NCBI RefSeq assembly: GCF_019393635.1
Contig: NC_057866.1
Span: 7,489,723 to 7,553,722 of the forward strand
Direction of reading: 5' to 3'
Length of the DNA: 64,000 nt
Origin: Dromiciops gliroides
Taxonomy: Eukaryota; Chordata; Mammalia; Microbiotheria; Microbiotheriidae
Shown: positions 12,001-21,281 of the stretch, piece by piece
How positions within the stretch are numbered: the first letter of the stretch is position 1
Layout: each line of letters begins with the position of its first letter
Program-made: the position numbers and the translations under genes
Notes under the pieces: generated by a model
Told to the model about the DNA's origin: nothing
What the model saw: only the letters and a program-made list of their open reading frames with translations
The model's database searches: none

Positions 12001-15000
12001 CTGAGCCCTTAGTTTTCACTGCTATACCTTGAAAGAATTGAGCTAGAAAACCTTTTATGGTCTATTCTAGTTCTAAATTTATAATGTGTGCTCCATACAA
12101 GGCAGACAGTGTGGCATATGTAGAGTAGGTATTAGAGAGGCAGATGACATAGTGATTGAGGCAGGAAGGTCAGGGTTTGTGGAATGTCCATTTTTTCTTG
12201 ATGACTGCACTTGGGTTTACAAGAGAAGTTATTTTGAGGTTGTAGCTTGAGCATCTTTGCTTTTTGGAATATGTGATTTCATTCTCTTCTGTGCTTTTCA
12301 TGAATGTCAAATAATCCCTGTGTTGTTTGTTTTCAAAAGTCTTTCTCTTGACGGCTTTGCAGAATTTATTGTTTGTTATAAAATCGTTTCCAACTTAACC
12401 ATTACTTGCAGTGACATTTAAAGTGCATTTTTTTTTCTGGTACTCATTTGTGGATTCTCTTGATCTGTGTTTTGTATCCTTTATTCAGAAGTTCTGGATA
12501 GTTGTCTTGTGCTATTTCCTGAAGGATGGTGTTTAAGTCCTTAGTTTGTTGCGCCATTCAAGAAGACCCCTGGTCCTTATGTTAACTCTTTGTTTACCCC
12601 TTAAATTAACTCTTTACATTCTGTCAGCATATTTCAATTATAGAAAATTAATATATTCTTTTAACTTTTATTTCCTTCTGCCAAATTTTCTTCTGCTAAA
12701 GTATTTTTGTGTTCCAAATATATTATTTCCTTCTCCAAAACTTCTACTTCTTTGTAGAACTCCTCTATTACACATTCAATTTTTGGTATTCTGCTATTTT
12801 TTGTTTTTTAAATTCTACATTGAGAGCACTGATTTCTTCTGTTAAGAGTTCTCACTCTTTCTCTGTCTCTTTGTATCTCTCTCCATCATTCTATTTCTCT
12901 TTCTGTCTCTGTCTGTCTGTCTGTCTTGATCATTTCGGAGTTTCTTGCTGTTGCTATTCCATAACTCTGAGAGTGCTCAAGATTCTCTATTTTCAAGAAG
13001 TATATTGGCTTATTTTCCTTCATAGTATAATATTTGTTCAAAGTGCTTTTGTTTCTCTTTGAAGTTTGACTCATTCTTTCTTTATTTTATTTTTTTTATG
13101 ATTCCAGCTGTTGGTTTCTCTTCTTGTGAGCTAGGTTTTCTCCCCTTTTGAGCTTTTGGATTTTCTGGCCACTTACCTTTGAGAATCCTCCTCATTCTTT
13201 GGCTCTTCTTGCTTCACAGGCCCCCAGGCTCCCCAGGCTGGATTGCTAGGCATCCTGAGCATAAAAGTCCACCAGGATGAGGTCCCTGACATGAGCCCCC
13301 TCTCCAGGCAGGCCTTCCCTTCCTTTCTAGGCTGTGGTTCTGAGACTTCCTTCCTGCCAGGACTCTCCTGCCCTCCCCCTCCTGCTCACTGTGCCAAAGC
13401 GAATCAGGGGCTCCTGTCTCTAGTGGGATCAGAGACTGGCCCTGAAAGTCACTGACAGTCACGGATATGTCCAGAACTGAGTCAGCCTTTGAGCTTCCAT
13501 AAGCTAACATTAGTGCGCTGGTGGGGGCAGGGATGCTGAGTAGAAGCTCTAACTAGCAAAGGTCTCTGGGCTCTGCTCATGTGTTGTTTCTGTCTTCTTA
13601 ACTTGTGGCTTCGGCTGCAGTTGCTCTACATCGGGCAGGTCTTCAGAAAACCACTATTCCATCATATTAGTTCTTATGTGATCAGGAATCTAGGAAAATC
13701 TCCCTCTGGATCTGCCTCAGATCTTGGCTAGCTGTGTGATCATTAAACAGATCAACTGAACTCTCTATGCATCAGTTTCCTTATCTGTAAAACAGGGCTA
13801 ATTAAGCATCTTGTCCTGACCTTGTAGAGCTGTTGTGAGGATCAAATGACATCATGTATGTAAAGTATTTTGGAAACCTTAGAACACAAAAATGTTACCT
13901 GTTGTTGTTATTTGGCCTCTAACACTGACCAGCTGTGTGGCCTAGGGCAAGTCACTCACTACCACTGAGATCCACCAAGTGGGGGTGAGTGCACTGGCCC
14001 AACCTCCCCTACAGGCTTGTCCCCCTAAAAGTCCTTTGCAGACTTCCAAGGGAAACAGAGCCAGGAGCTGTGATTACACCCCTAGATCCTGACCCTGTGT
14101 GGCTCTGCCTACCGGCCCATGGAGGAGATCGATCTTCGCAGCGTGGGCTGGGGAAAATCCTTCCAGCTCCCTTTCAAGCACATGCGTGACTACAGACTGC
14201 GCCACCTCTTCCCCCCTTCTTCATCTATAGCGGGTTTCGAGGTGCTCTTTGTCTGCACTGGCTTCACTCTGGTATGCTCTGGGCTTCCGGGATGCAGGGA
14301 CCCCGTCTCCCTGGGTCAGGGGCCCCAGGGGCTCTGTCCCATATCATTCCAATATTCCAGCATGTTTGCAGCTGTATGTCTTGTGCTGAAAGAAGCCGGA
14401 GGCTCTGGGCCTGGTTCCTGGGAGGGAGGAATGGCTCTCGAGTTGAGGCCTCCATCCTTTCTCTCCCAGCCAGGGCATACGGTGTGTGCTCCATGGGGCT
14501 GGAGTATCTGGCTCCCATCCTTATGGCCTACGGCTTTGGTGCTGCCATCTTCTCCAGCCTCGGGCTCCTTCAGCTGTGGCTACCCCGACAGGTGCCCCTG
14601 GTGGCTGGGGCTACCGTGCACCTGATGCTCATCCTTGTCTTCTTTTTCTGGGCCCCCTCACCCGCAAGGCTCAGCCACAGCTGGGGTCTTCTATGTGGGT
14701 GGCCTTCGCTCTGGGGGACGGGCAGTGCCCTCAACAAGATTGCAATAAGTAGTAAGTACTGAGGGGACGGGGAATGGGGCGGGGGGGCACATCCCACCCT
14801 CCTGATCATTGTTGTTGTGAGTCATTTTTCAGTCGTGTCTGACTCTCTATGACCCCCATTTGGGATTCTGGGGCAAAGATACTGGAGCAATTCGCCATCT
14901 CCCTTCTCCAGCTCATTTTACAGATGAGGGAACTGAGGCAAGCAGAGTGAAGTGACTTGCCCAGGGTCACCCAGGTAGGAAGCTGAACTCTAGAAGATGA

Positions 15001-17140
15001 GTCTTCCAGGCCTGCCCCCCCCACCCCCAGGTGCCATCCTCTTAATAGCTCACCTTGAGATTGCAAAGCACTCTGTGTCTGTTATCCCATTTGATCCTCA
15101 CAACAACTCCGTGAGGTAGGGGCTACCATTAGCACCCCTATTTGACAGATAGGGAAACTGAGGCTAAGAGAGGGTAAATCACTTCCTCAGGGTCACAAGC
15201 AGTTAGGAAATATTGGAGGCAGGATTTGGTACTCGGGTCTTCCTGACTCCAAGGCCAGTGTTTTATTATTATGCTCCCTAGGTGCCTAGAACATGTTTAG
15301 AGACCATGAAGAATTAAGCTACAGAACCAGACTTACGATGGGGCAGGGACCCTGCCTATGGATTGTGGGTGATCAGGTTCAATGTGGGACTGTATGGGGT
15401 TGGACCCCAGATCTAGGGTTTGAAGATGGGGTGTTTTAGGCCAGATCGGGGACCCCCACTTACCAACCCAGAAAGTCAGGGTCAGAGGTGGGACCCTGGG
15501 AGGCCTCATCAGGCCATGCCCTCTGCCCTCCACAGCCCTCTTGGGATTCTGTATGAAGATAAGGAACGGCAGGATTACATTTTTACCATTATCACTGGTT
15601 CCAGGCCCTTGCCATCTTTGCAGTCTACTAGGCTCCAAACCTGCCCATGAAGGTGAGACAGGGTGGTGTGTGTGTGCATGGAGCGGGGAGGTCAAGTGGG
15701 GCCCCCTGGTAATCACGGCGTTAATAGAACTACTCAGCTTTCTTACGCACCTTGTCTTTTTACAATTTTCATCATTTATTACAATCTTTTGTTCTATATC
15801 ATTTTCACTTCCAAAGGCATCTGTATCCCCTTTTCTTCCCTATCCCCTTGTAACTTTTTTTTTTTTTTTTTTTGTGGGGCAATGAGGGTTAAGTGACTTG
15901 CTGAGGCTGGATTTGAACTTGGGTCCTCTGAATCCAGGGCTGGTGCTCTATCACTGCACCACCTAGGCCGCCCCCATTATTAAGCATTTTAAAGAAGGGG
16001 GATCATGGAGTCAGAGGACCTGGGTTTCAAATTCCAGCTCGGATGCTTCCCACCTGTGTAGCCTTGGTCAAGTCACTTCCCTTTCTCTGGGCCTCAGTTT
16101 CCTCATCTGTAAAATGAGGGGGTTGGACGCGACAGCCCTTTGCGGGCCCTAAAGTTCAGAGGGGGCAGGGATTGGCCACCCCATCCCCCCTTAAGTGTCA
16201 GAGGAAGCCCTTTGAACCCAGCACCCCTCTGGAGCCCAATAATGAGGAGAGGGAAGGAGAGAACAGGCTTATGCCGCTTGGTCGGCTGCCACTTGCTGAG
16301 CGCCGGCTTGTGAGGGATGTGGGGTCGTCTCCAGGTGTCCCTGGGAAGGCAGAACATACCACAGAAGAGCCTTCTGGGACAGCTGAGTGCTTGGTGAGGG
16401 TCGTGGACAGGAAGCGAAGGGAGAGGCTGAGAATGCCCCGCTGGGCAGCCTGTCCCTGACGTGTCAGTGTGCCTGACTTCTTGGAGGGGATGGCGTGGGA
16501 GCTGGTTCTGAGGGACAGGCAGCCAGGACCCTCCTAGCTAGGGAGACGGCTCTGAGGGAGGTAGGACTATATGAAGTACATGTGCATATGGGGATGAGGT
16601 GAGGACACTGAGGCCAACAGGGCTGGAGTCAGGGGCACAGCCAGTGCTGGGGGGGTGGGGTGGGAAGGGCAGCCCCTGAGCCACCCCCTCTTTCTCCCCC
16701 AGGCCAAGCTGGCCATCTTGCTGCTGACTATCTGTTGTCCGTGGTCTCCTACCTGTGGATGGAGTCCAAAGCTCAAGCAACGTGTAGTCTACCGCCTGCC
16801 CCGCATTCCTCGGGCCCCAGCACAAGGTGTGCGGCTACCGTTACCTGGAGATGACAACTCCGACGAGCCGGGCTCAGAAAATGAGCAGACTCAGCCCATA
16901 GCCGAGACGGCTCAGACAATGAGGATGGTGACAGGGAGCCTCCAAGAGCAGGGGCGCTGGGCCCCTGCCAGAAGGCGCTACCCTTATGAGCAGGCCCTGG
17001 ATGGGGAAGACAGGGCCCTGGGCAGGAGTAGGTGTCAGCAGACTCTTCCTAAGCCTATGCTCCCTCTGCCCCCAGGCCCCTTGATGCCCCTTCCCCCCAG
17101 CCCCACCTCAGGCACCCAGAGCAGCATCACATTCCAGTGA
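1534..17140 (+). CDS. UNC93B1: UNC93B1 gene (whole coding span, 11 exons)
   Basis: UNC93B1 is a roughly 600-residue protein with about twelve membrane spans. It lives in the ER and carries nucleic-acid-sensing TLRs (TLR3, 7, 8, 9) to endolysosomes. The conceptual product starts [13 protein letters not shown], close to the human N-terminus; it continues through the acidic [11 protein letters not shown] stretch, the [15 protein letters not shown] span, the [16 protein letters not shown] span, TEEIDLRS-type and RDYRLRH motifs, and ends with a PYEQA tail motif. The residue matching human H412, which is needed for TLR delivery, is kept in exon 9 (VAGATVH). Every exon is flanked by AG and GT. As written the frame breaks repeatedly from 1-2 base indels in all exons except exon 4. 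I favour sequencing or assembly error over a pseudogene because indels far outnumber radical substitutions and splice sites are intact. A decayed duplicate remains possible, since UNC93B pseudogenes exist in primates. Stop taken at 17138-17140. Confidence 0.93.
1638..2145 (+). other. UNC93B1 intron 1
   Basis: About 500 bases of GC-rich unique sequence between canonical GT and AG. No repeat or second gene seen. Confidence 0.7.
2146..2289 (+). CDS. UNC93B1: UNC93B1 coding exon 2
   Basis: Follows CTCCAG and reads [21 protein letters not shown], then RR. Two single-base insertions (near 2221 and 2231) throw it out of frame before the [18 protein letters not shown] segment, the first membrane span. 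Donor GTAAGA. The acidic patch belongs to the cytosolic N-terminus. Confidence 0.9.
2919..3178 (+). repeat. Tetranucleotide array (CATT)n/(CATC)n
   Basis: About 260 bases of CATT units passing into CATC units with interspersed ATGAAT. Its translations ([13 protein letters not shown]) are artefacts. Lies in UNC93B1 intron 2. Confidence 0.95.
3179..3654. other. Intron 2 unique sequence
   Basis: No recognisable repeat or exon. Confidence 0.4.
3655..3785 (+). repeat. MIR-like SINE, sense
   Basis: Diverged TCAGGAGATCTGGATTTCAG, then ACTACCTGGGTGACCTTGG and TTTCTGTTTCTTCCACTG follow the MIR order. Confidence 0.7.
4258..4590 (+). repeat. 33-bp minisatellite in UNC93B1 intron 2
   Basis: About nine imperfect copies of a unit containing CTTAGAACATAGAATGTCAG followed by AGCTGGGAGAGAC. 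Copies differ by substitutions and small indels, so the array is not freshly expanded. Confidence 0.85.
4591..5022. other. Intron 2, distal part
   Basis: Unique-looking intronic sequence up to the exon 3 acceptor. Confidence 0.4.
5023..5179 (+). CDS. UNC93B1: UNC93B1 coding exon 3
   Basis: Starts after CACCCAG with [12 protein letters not shown], then, through three one-base insertions (near 5060, 5088 and 5118), [17 protein letters not shown] and [18 protein letters not shown]. Length is 157; removing the three extra bases gives the 154 needed to join the exon 2 and exon 4 phases. Donor GTGGGT. Confidence 0.9.
5440..5800 (-). repeat. Two antisense MIR-like copies
   Basis: Two blocks (about 5440-5560 and 5640-5790) each contain GAGGCCCAGAGAAGGG- or AAACTGAGGTG-like then AAGGTCACACAG, the reversed MIR core. 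Within intron 3. Confidence 0.65.
6022..6183 (+). CDS. UNC93B1: UNC93B1 coding exon 4 (intact)
   Basis: The only exon with no frame damage: 162 bases in the expected phases, encoding [19 protein letters not shown], then the [14 protein letters not shown] loop and ASMGNYIT. Nearly identical to human, covering two membrane spans. The acceptor is CTGCAG; the donor is GTTGAGC, which looks like GTGAGC with an extra T. Confidence 0.95.
6184..6946. other. UNC93B1 intron 4, proximal part
   Basis: No repeat family recognised; ordinary intronic sequence. Confidence 0.4.
6947..7099 (+). repeat. CORE-type SINE, sense
   Basis: Complete copy from GGGCAGCTAGGTGGCG through GTTCAAATCC to a poly-A tail. Several single-base gains (such as GGACCCTGAG and AAGTCCACTT) mirror the indel pattern of the neighbouring exons. 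Confidence 0.95.
7329..7459 (+). CDS. UNC93B1: UNC93B1 coding exon 5
   Basis: Reads [19 protein letters not shown], then [15 protein letters not shown]. One extra base in the CACCACC stretch (about 7432) shifts the frame before TIFYSFFH. Length 131 against 130 expected from the flanking phases. Donor GTGAGC. Confidence 0.9.
7825..8010 (+). repeat. MIR-like SINE, sense
   Basis: TGTGACCTTGGGCAAGTGC, then CCTCAGTTTTCTCCTCTG and TAAAATGGGAAAT match the MIR core. Intron 5. Confidence 0.8.
8139..8234 (+). CDS. UNC93B1: UNC93B1 coding exon 6
   Basis: Reads [20 protein letters not shown] and RNHTLY, then two extra bases around 8217-8230 disturb the NVQSCG-like end. The NHT sequon matches a known lumenal N-glycosylation site in the human protein. 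Length 96 against 94 expected. Donor GTGAGT. Confidence 0.88.
8365..8545 (+). repeat. MIR-like SINE 3' half, sense
   Basis: CTCAGTTTCCTCATCG, a TGAGGATCCAATGAG block and CACACAGTAGGTGCT are in MIR order. Intron 6. Confidence 0.75.
8884..8919 (+). repeat. (TTTC)n microsatellite
   Basis: Several CTTT units just before a (CA)n run in intron 6. Confidence 0.9.
8965..9007 (+). repeat. (CA)n microsatellite
   Basis: About 21 uninterrupted CA dinucleotides. Confidence 0.97.
9008..10322. other. UNC93B1 intron 6, distal part
   Basis: Mostly unique. A diverged MIR-like block (TGGGACCTGAGTTTGAAT, then TTATGTGACCCAGGCAA) lies about 9570-9635. No extra exon recognised. Confidence 0.4.
10323..10445 (+). 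CDS. UNC93B1: UNC93B1 coding exon 7
   Basis: After CCCCCAG reads [10 protein letters not shown]; a missing A breaks the NKT sequon (second glycosylation site). One extra C follows in the LPHSQNL segment, then [13 protein letters not shown], with two bases missing just before MLL. Donor GTAGGG. Confidence 0.88.
10446..11329. other. UNC93B1 intron 7, proximal part
   Basis: No recognisable repeat or exon, apart from weak MIR-like fragments near 10985-11110. Confidence 0.35.
11330..11660 (-). repeat. L1 ORF2 3' fragment, antisense
   Basis: Contains GCTCAATTCACTCCCACATC and, further on, ATATTCCATTGCATTC and CTACTCACCAATAG. These are diverged forms of the reversed marsupial L1 ORF2 end seen more clearly at 52900-53300. 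Confidence 0.7.
11700..11815 (-). repeat. L1 3' UTR fragment, antisense
   Basis: GAGTTCCAAATTCTAG then a C/T-rich CCCTCCTCCCTCCCC stretch and ATCAGATATAGGGTTATA: reversed L1 3' UTR. Confidence 0.7.
12180..13660 (-). repeat. Probable antisense L1 5' region
   Basis: T-rich on this strand. The order of features (coiled-coil-like A-rich segment on the minus strand, then a GC-richer block from about 13200) parallels 19440-20560, and both pass through a similar GAGCTTTTGGA / GAACTTTGGA point. On the minus strand this fits an L1 5' UTR followed by ORF1 start. Judged by parallel structure only. Confidence 0.4.
13670..13960 (+). repeat. MIR-like SINEs, sense
   Basis: GCTAGCTGTGTGATCATTAA, then CATCAGTTTCCTTATCTG, TGTGAGGATCAAATGACA and GTAAAGTATTTTGGAAA are in MIR order. 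A second partial head (CAGCTGTGTGGCCTAGGGC) follows at 13930. Confidence 0.8.
14086..14271 (+). CDS. UNC93B1: UNC93B1 coding exon 8
   Basis: Reads [40 protein letters not shown], then [13 protein letters not shown]. Two extra C in the poly-C run and one extra T (about 14236) add three bases, so the frame recovers and the exon is open end to end although FFIYS is scrambled. Donor GTATGC. Confidence 0.9.
14474..14751 (+). CDS. UNC93B1: UNC93B1 coding exon 9
   Basis: The longest exon. It reads [56 protein letters not shown], then with several one-base gains and losses [10 protein letters not shown] and GTGSALNK. It keeps the histidine equivalent to human H412, whose change to arginine causes the mouse 3d defect. 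Donor GTAAGT. Confidence 0.92.
14812..15030 (-). repeat. MAR1-like SINE with RTE-type tail, antisense
   Basis: GTCGTGTCTGACTC, ACCCCCATTTGGGATT and GATACTGGAGCAATTCGCC are the reversed tail shared with RTE LINEs. They are followed by the reversed CORE-SINE body. Intron 9. Confidence 0.85.
15046..15285 (-). repeat. MIR-like SINE, antisense
   Basis: TTTGATCCTCACAACAAC, GGGAAACTGAGGCTAAG and CAGGGTCACAAGCAG follow the reversed MIR order. Confidence 0.8.
15536..15652 (+). CDS. UNC93B1: UNC93B1 coding exon 10
   Basis: Encodes [14 protein letters not shown], then [12 protein letters not shown] and NLPMK across three one-base losses and one gain. Ends CCCATGAAG before GTGAGA. Confidence 0.9.
15855..15974 (-). 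repeat. CORE-type SINE, antisense, internally deleted
   Basis: After a 19-base T-run reads GGGCAATGAGGGTTAAGTGA, then jumps from ACTTG to CTGAGGCTGG, losing about 35 bases of the body. Ends in CGCCCCC. Intron 10. Confidence 0.9.
15995..16150 (+). repeat. MIR-like SINE, sense
   Basis: TCAGAGGACCTGGGTTTCAA, then CAGTTTCCTCATCTGTAAAA and GGGGGTTGGA. Confidence 0.85.
16703..17140 (+). CDS. UNC93B1: UNC93B1 coding exon 11 and stop
   Basis: Begins AKLAILLLT. Through several indels it contains [25 protein letters not shown] and the acidic cytosolic tail (DDNSDE-like, then [10 protein letters not shown]). The frame used at the end runs into TGA at 17138-17140, giving a tail longer than human by some 40 residues. 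Because of the frame damage the true stop could be in another frame nearby. Confidence 0.85.
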   Translation, partial: AKLAILLLTICCPWSPTCGWSPKLKQRVVYRLPRIPRAPAQGVRLPLPGDDNSDEPGSENEQTQPIAETAQTMRMVTGSLQEQGRWAPARRRYPYEQALDGEDRALGRSRCQQTLPKPMLPLPPGPLMPLPPSPTSGTQSSITFQ

Positions 17141-18432
17141 TTTAACCATTTTAGTTCTTGGCACACCTGAAGTAAGCCCTCTCCTCTCTGGACTCACTTG
17201 GCCCCATCTCTGAAATGGGCAGCCTCTCAGAGGAACCTGATAACCTGTCCAAGTTGTCAGCATCTCAGTGTGGTTTGGCAAAACCACACTAACCAGATCC
17301 CCAATTAACCAACAACCCAATTAACTGGAATTCATTTGGGGAAAGGGGGTCAGCACAAGGATGAAGAGACAAGCAGCCAGCTAGGAACTTCCAGGTCGTG
17401 GCCTGAGCTTGGTCCAAACTTGGGTCCAGCCTCATCCCTGGCGCATGATTGCTGATGTTCACGGCAACAGCCCTGAATGGAGCCCATTCTGACTTAGGCA
17501 GGAAAGGGCACCTGAGGCTCCTTGCATTGACATTGGGCTCATGGGGAGCTGGGGAAGCGGCCCCTCGTGACCCCAGAGCTTGGACTCCCCACAGCCTTCT
17601 CATCCTCGAGGTTAGTGTGAGTTCTCCCTCCCGTCCTGCTGCCTTTGGGATTCCCCTGGTGGAAAATGGGTCTCACCCATAGGGTCCGGTTATCTGCTTT
17701 TTAAGAATTGCTAATTTTTAAATCAGTGGCCTCCGTCTGAGGCCTCTATCTCCGGCTACCCGTGTGAGGCTAGGGGGGACCTGGAGGGGGAAGGGATATG
17801 GTCACTTGGTGTGAGCAGGGACACAGATCTGGGTGAAGATGGAGGGGCACTCGGGGGGCGTGCAGTCTGGGCAGTTCAGTGCCAAGAGGCAGTGTGGCCT
17901 AGGGACGAGGATGCAGGACAGAGCATCAAAAGTCCCCGCTCTGCCGGCTCTATGACCTTGGACAACCAACCGATCCATCCCATTTGTTAAGCCCCTACCA
18001 CCTGCAAAAGACAGCCCCGGTCCTCGAGGAGCCACAATCTAAGGCAAAACCTCTCCCTTCCTGGCACCTGGATTCCCCGTCTGAACAACTGAGGGGGTTT
18101 GACTAGATGGCTAAAGGTCCCTTCAGGTCCCCAAATCTGGTGGTCCTTGGTGGGTGCAGAAATCAACAAATTGATTGCTGCCCCCTTGTGGCAGCCAGTA
18201 AGCATTGCGCTGCCGGGCCTTTTAGAAAAATCACAGCCCTCTCAGAGCTGGGGGCGGGGGGGGGGGGCGAAGGCGGGGTCAGGCCAATTTTTTCCGGAGC
18301 AGTTATCTCTTCCCCGGAGGTCCGCACCTTACCCACACCCCCATTCTCTCTCTCACCCCCCCAATCTGCTGGCAGAAGCTGGCAGAGCTGGCAGAAACTA
18401 ATCGACTCTTGAGGAAGCCCAACCCCACTTTT
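17141..18432. other. 3' flank of UNC93B1
   Basis: Presumed 3' UTR and flank. I see no AATAAA within the first several hundred bases, so the cleavage site cannot be placed. A G-run lies at about 18247-18270. No second gene recognised. Confidence 0.4.
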
Positions 18433-18600
18433 CCGTGACATTTAACAAACATTTATTAAGTTTCTACAATGTGCAAAACACTCCCTAGGTGATCACGGGG
18501 AGACATAGATGAAAAGCAGCCCCTGACCTCAGGGAGCTTACCCTTCTAATGGAGAATACATGATGTAAATAGATTAAGGAAGTATAGAGTGAGACCACTA
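18433..18600 (+). repeat. Old interspersed repeat (unclassified)
   Basis: AACAAACATTTATTAAG, then CTACAATGTGCAAAACACT and CTGACCTCAGGGAGCTTA. The same module recurs, diverged, near 28488, 32965, 43290, 45855 and 47640. I recognise it as an ancient mammalian dispersed repeat but cannot name the family. Confidence 0.6.
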
Positions 18601-18689
18601 GAGAACAGGGCAGAAATGAAACATGCATGGCCCAAGGGAGGGTGGGCTTCTATTTGGGGGAAATGGGGGGAATCAGCGGATAGTGACTG

Positions 18690-18945
18690 AGACCATAAAA
18701 AAAGAGAAGAGCATGAATAAAACATTAAAATTACACAGAAGGAAACAGGGTCAGAAGAGGTGCAAAATCAGTGCAATTTGATTACTCTCTTGTTAAATTG
18801 AATATGTACTTAAAAACTCTAAAAACCAGAAACTGAAAATTTCATATATAATTCTCTTTTATGTTCTTTGTCTAGTCAAATGATTGTGTTTTCAATGATT
18901 GTAAATTTCAAAATAAAAACAGTTTCTTTAAAAAAGAGAGAGAGA
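18690..18945 (+). pseudogene. Possible retrocopied 3' UTR end
   Basis: AT-rich stretch ending AAAATAAAAACAG followed by an A-rich tail and a GA run. Similar AAAAAAGAGA strings stand before (about 18698) and after (about 18931), which might be a target duplication. Source not recognised. Confidence 0.25.
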
Positions 18946-19256
18946 ATCAAGTTCAAGATGGGGTGAGGAGATAGTCAGAGGGCCAGTTTAAATGAGTCCC
19001 ATGAATTATGTACTAAGGAACTGAAAGAGCTTTATGGATGTGGTTGTGAAACCGGACCCCAGTGGTCTTTGATGAGTCATGGAGAATTGTGAAAGGCGCC
19101 ATAGGACTGGAGATGGGTTAGTTTTGAAAAGCTACAGCCTGGTAAGCTTGTAGTTTATCCTTGGCAAATTGCTGAAGCAGATACCAAGCGAGAGTATGGC
19201 TATGGGCCAAGTCTTGTATGAATCTAAGCTACCTTTTAATGACCACTAGCTCCATT

Positions 19257-19427
19257 CTTCTTCTTTCTTTCTTTCTTTCTTTTTTTTTTGGTGGGGCAAT
19301 GAGGGTTAAGTGACTTGCCCAGGGTCACACAGCTAGTAAGTGTAATAGTGTCTGAGAGCAGATTTGAACTCAGGTCCTCCCTGAATCCAGGGCCAGTGCT
19401 CTATCCACTGTGCCACCTAGCTGCCCC
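19257..19427 (-). repeat. CORE-type SINE, antisense
   Basis: CTTT-rich tail, GGGGCAATGAGGGTTAAG, full body, ends TAGCTGCCCC. Confidence 0.95.
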
Positions 19428-19429
19428 CT

Positions 19430-20560
19430 GTATTTTCACTTTTTAACAAATTGTAATATTATTTCTAAGATATCTATCATCCTTCAGCTACATCTGCACA
19501 TCTTATCTTCAAGGTCATTCTCTTTGACTTGTATAAAAATCATGTGTACTTTAAAAAAACAGCATTTGCTTCTTTCCTTCCAGATTTTCTTCACTTCATT
19601 ATTTTTGGTTTCTAGGTCGGTTGTTCTCTCTGAGACTCTCCTTCTGTTCGAGGGATTCTCCATATATATTCATTTCTGCTTGTTCCGTTTTAGTTTCTGC
19701 ATGGAGAGCTCTGATTTCTAGCTACATTCATCAACTAGTTTCTTCTTGTAGAATTTTTTTTCTCCTTTTGAAACTATTCTAGAATGTCTTAGTATTGTTT
19801 TATGACCATGAACCTGCAGATCCCTTATTTTCATTGGTAGTTTTGATGAATTTTCTTCATACTTGTTTCATAGCATTCTGGGTTCTCTCTGAGATTTATT
19901 CGTTCTTCTTTCTGTTTTATAAATCCTCTTCTTGGTTTATCTGTCATAAGGTAGGGTTTTTCTTCAGAATTTACTCTTTTGAACTTTGGACTTGAGCCAT
20001 TTAATTCCGTACTCTTATCTCCAGCTTTCCCTTCTCAGTATTGACCATCTCTCCCTCCACTATTGCTGCATTAATATTCAAGGGTAAGCATTGCCACATA
20101 TCTTTCAGCCTTCTTACACTGGAGGAAGTGGAACCCTGCCCTGATTAAAAGGAGCAGAAAAGACTGACATCCTGTTTCTTTTCCTTTATGTGCACAGCTT
20201 CATCTTCCTTTTAGCCTATGGACCTGCACTGCTTTCCCTTTCTGTTCCTCTTCTGAAGTCACTGCTTCTTTCTGTGTGTCTGGCACAATCCACACCTGTG
20301 GCCCCTTGTAGGGTAAGGTAGGGTTCAGGCTGAATCACAGCCGTGGGGACTCCAGGCAGGGACCCTCTCAGCCCAAACCCTGAATTACAGGCTTGTAAGG
20401 ATGTCACAGGACCAAGGTTGGGAGGGAAGGACAGTGAGTGGTTTTTACCTCGGGTGGGTTTTTTTGTCTTTTGTCTTGTGGACTCCATTTTACTTGCTCT
20501 GTCTCAACATGTTTCCTTTTTTTGAGCTTTTTGATTGGCAGAGGGCTGCAGAAAACAACT
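19430..20560 (-). repeat. Probable antisense L1 5' region
   Basis: Same overall plan as 12180-13660: T-rich block containing GGAGAGCTCTGATTTCT, then a GC-richer end. Read on the minus strand it would be L1 5' UTR then ORF1 coiled coil. No intact frame. Confidence 0.4.
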
Positions 20561-21057
20561 CATCTGCCTCTTGCCTTCCACTTGCCACAGCCTTTCAAAG
20601 ATCACTAAACGTGGCTTAGCAATCACATCTGTTCAGTTCTGTGAGAACATGAGGAGACAGTTCATCAGGCCTGATGACCTGAACTCTTATAGGGTAGCAA
20701 GGTTCTCTCTTACTATGTCCTCAATTCCTGTTAACCATGTTTGGTATGCCTTGACTGGTCCAAATATCATTCTCCTTGGCTGAGAAGAAAATAGTGAGAG
20801 TTGAAAAATTCATATTTCTCTCTATTATCCTTTTAGTAACATCCCATTGACCCTAAGCAGCATTCTTTCTCTCTCTTTGTTCCTTCTCTTAATATAGCTT
20901 TTGAAAAAGGACAATTTTGGTACCTAGATATTCATTGCTAGACTCAGCTGATTCTGAACATTAGCCTTCTCAACAATTCTCTTATAGAATCAGTCCACTC
21001 CTTTGTCTTCATCTTTTACCTGTCTTTGCTTTTCCTCTTCTGGATGGCTGTCTTTTT
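20561..21057. other. Unassigned stretch
   Basis: No gene or repeat that I can name. Confidence 0.3.
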
Positions 21058-21281
21058 GGGGGTTTTTTTTGTTTTGTTTTTTGTTTGTTTTGTTTTGTTT
21101 TTGTTTTTGTTTTTGTTTGTTTGTTTGGGTTTTTTTTTTTTTGACAGGGCTATGGGGGTTAAGTGACTTGCCCCGGGTCGCCCACAGCTAGTAAGTATCA
21201 AGTGTCTGAGGCCGGATTTGAACTCAGGTCCTCCTGACTCCAGGGCCGGTGCTCTATCCATGCACCACCTAGCTGCTCCCC
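21058..21281 (-). repeat. CORE-type SINE, antisense, with (GTTTT)n tail
   Basis: The reversed tail is a long GTTTT/GTTTTT array, then GGGCTATGGGGGTTAAGTG and the body, ending GCTGCTCCCC. Confidence 0.93.
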
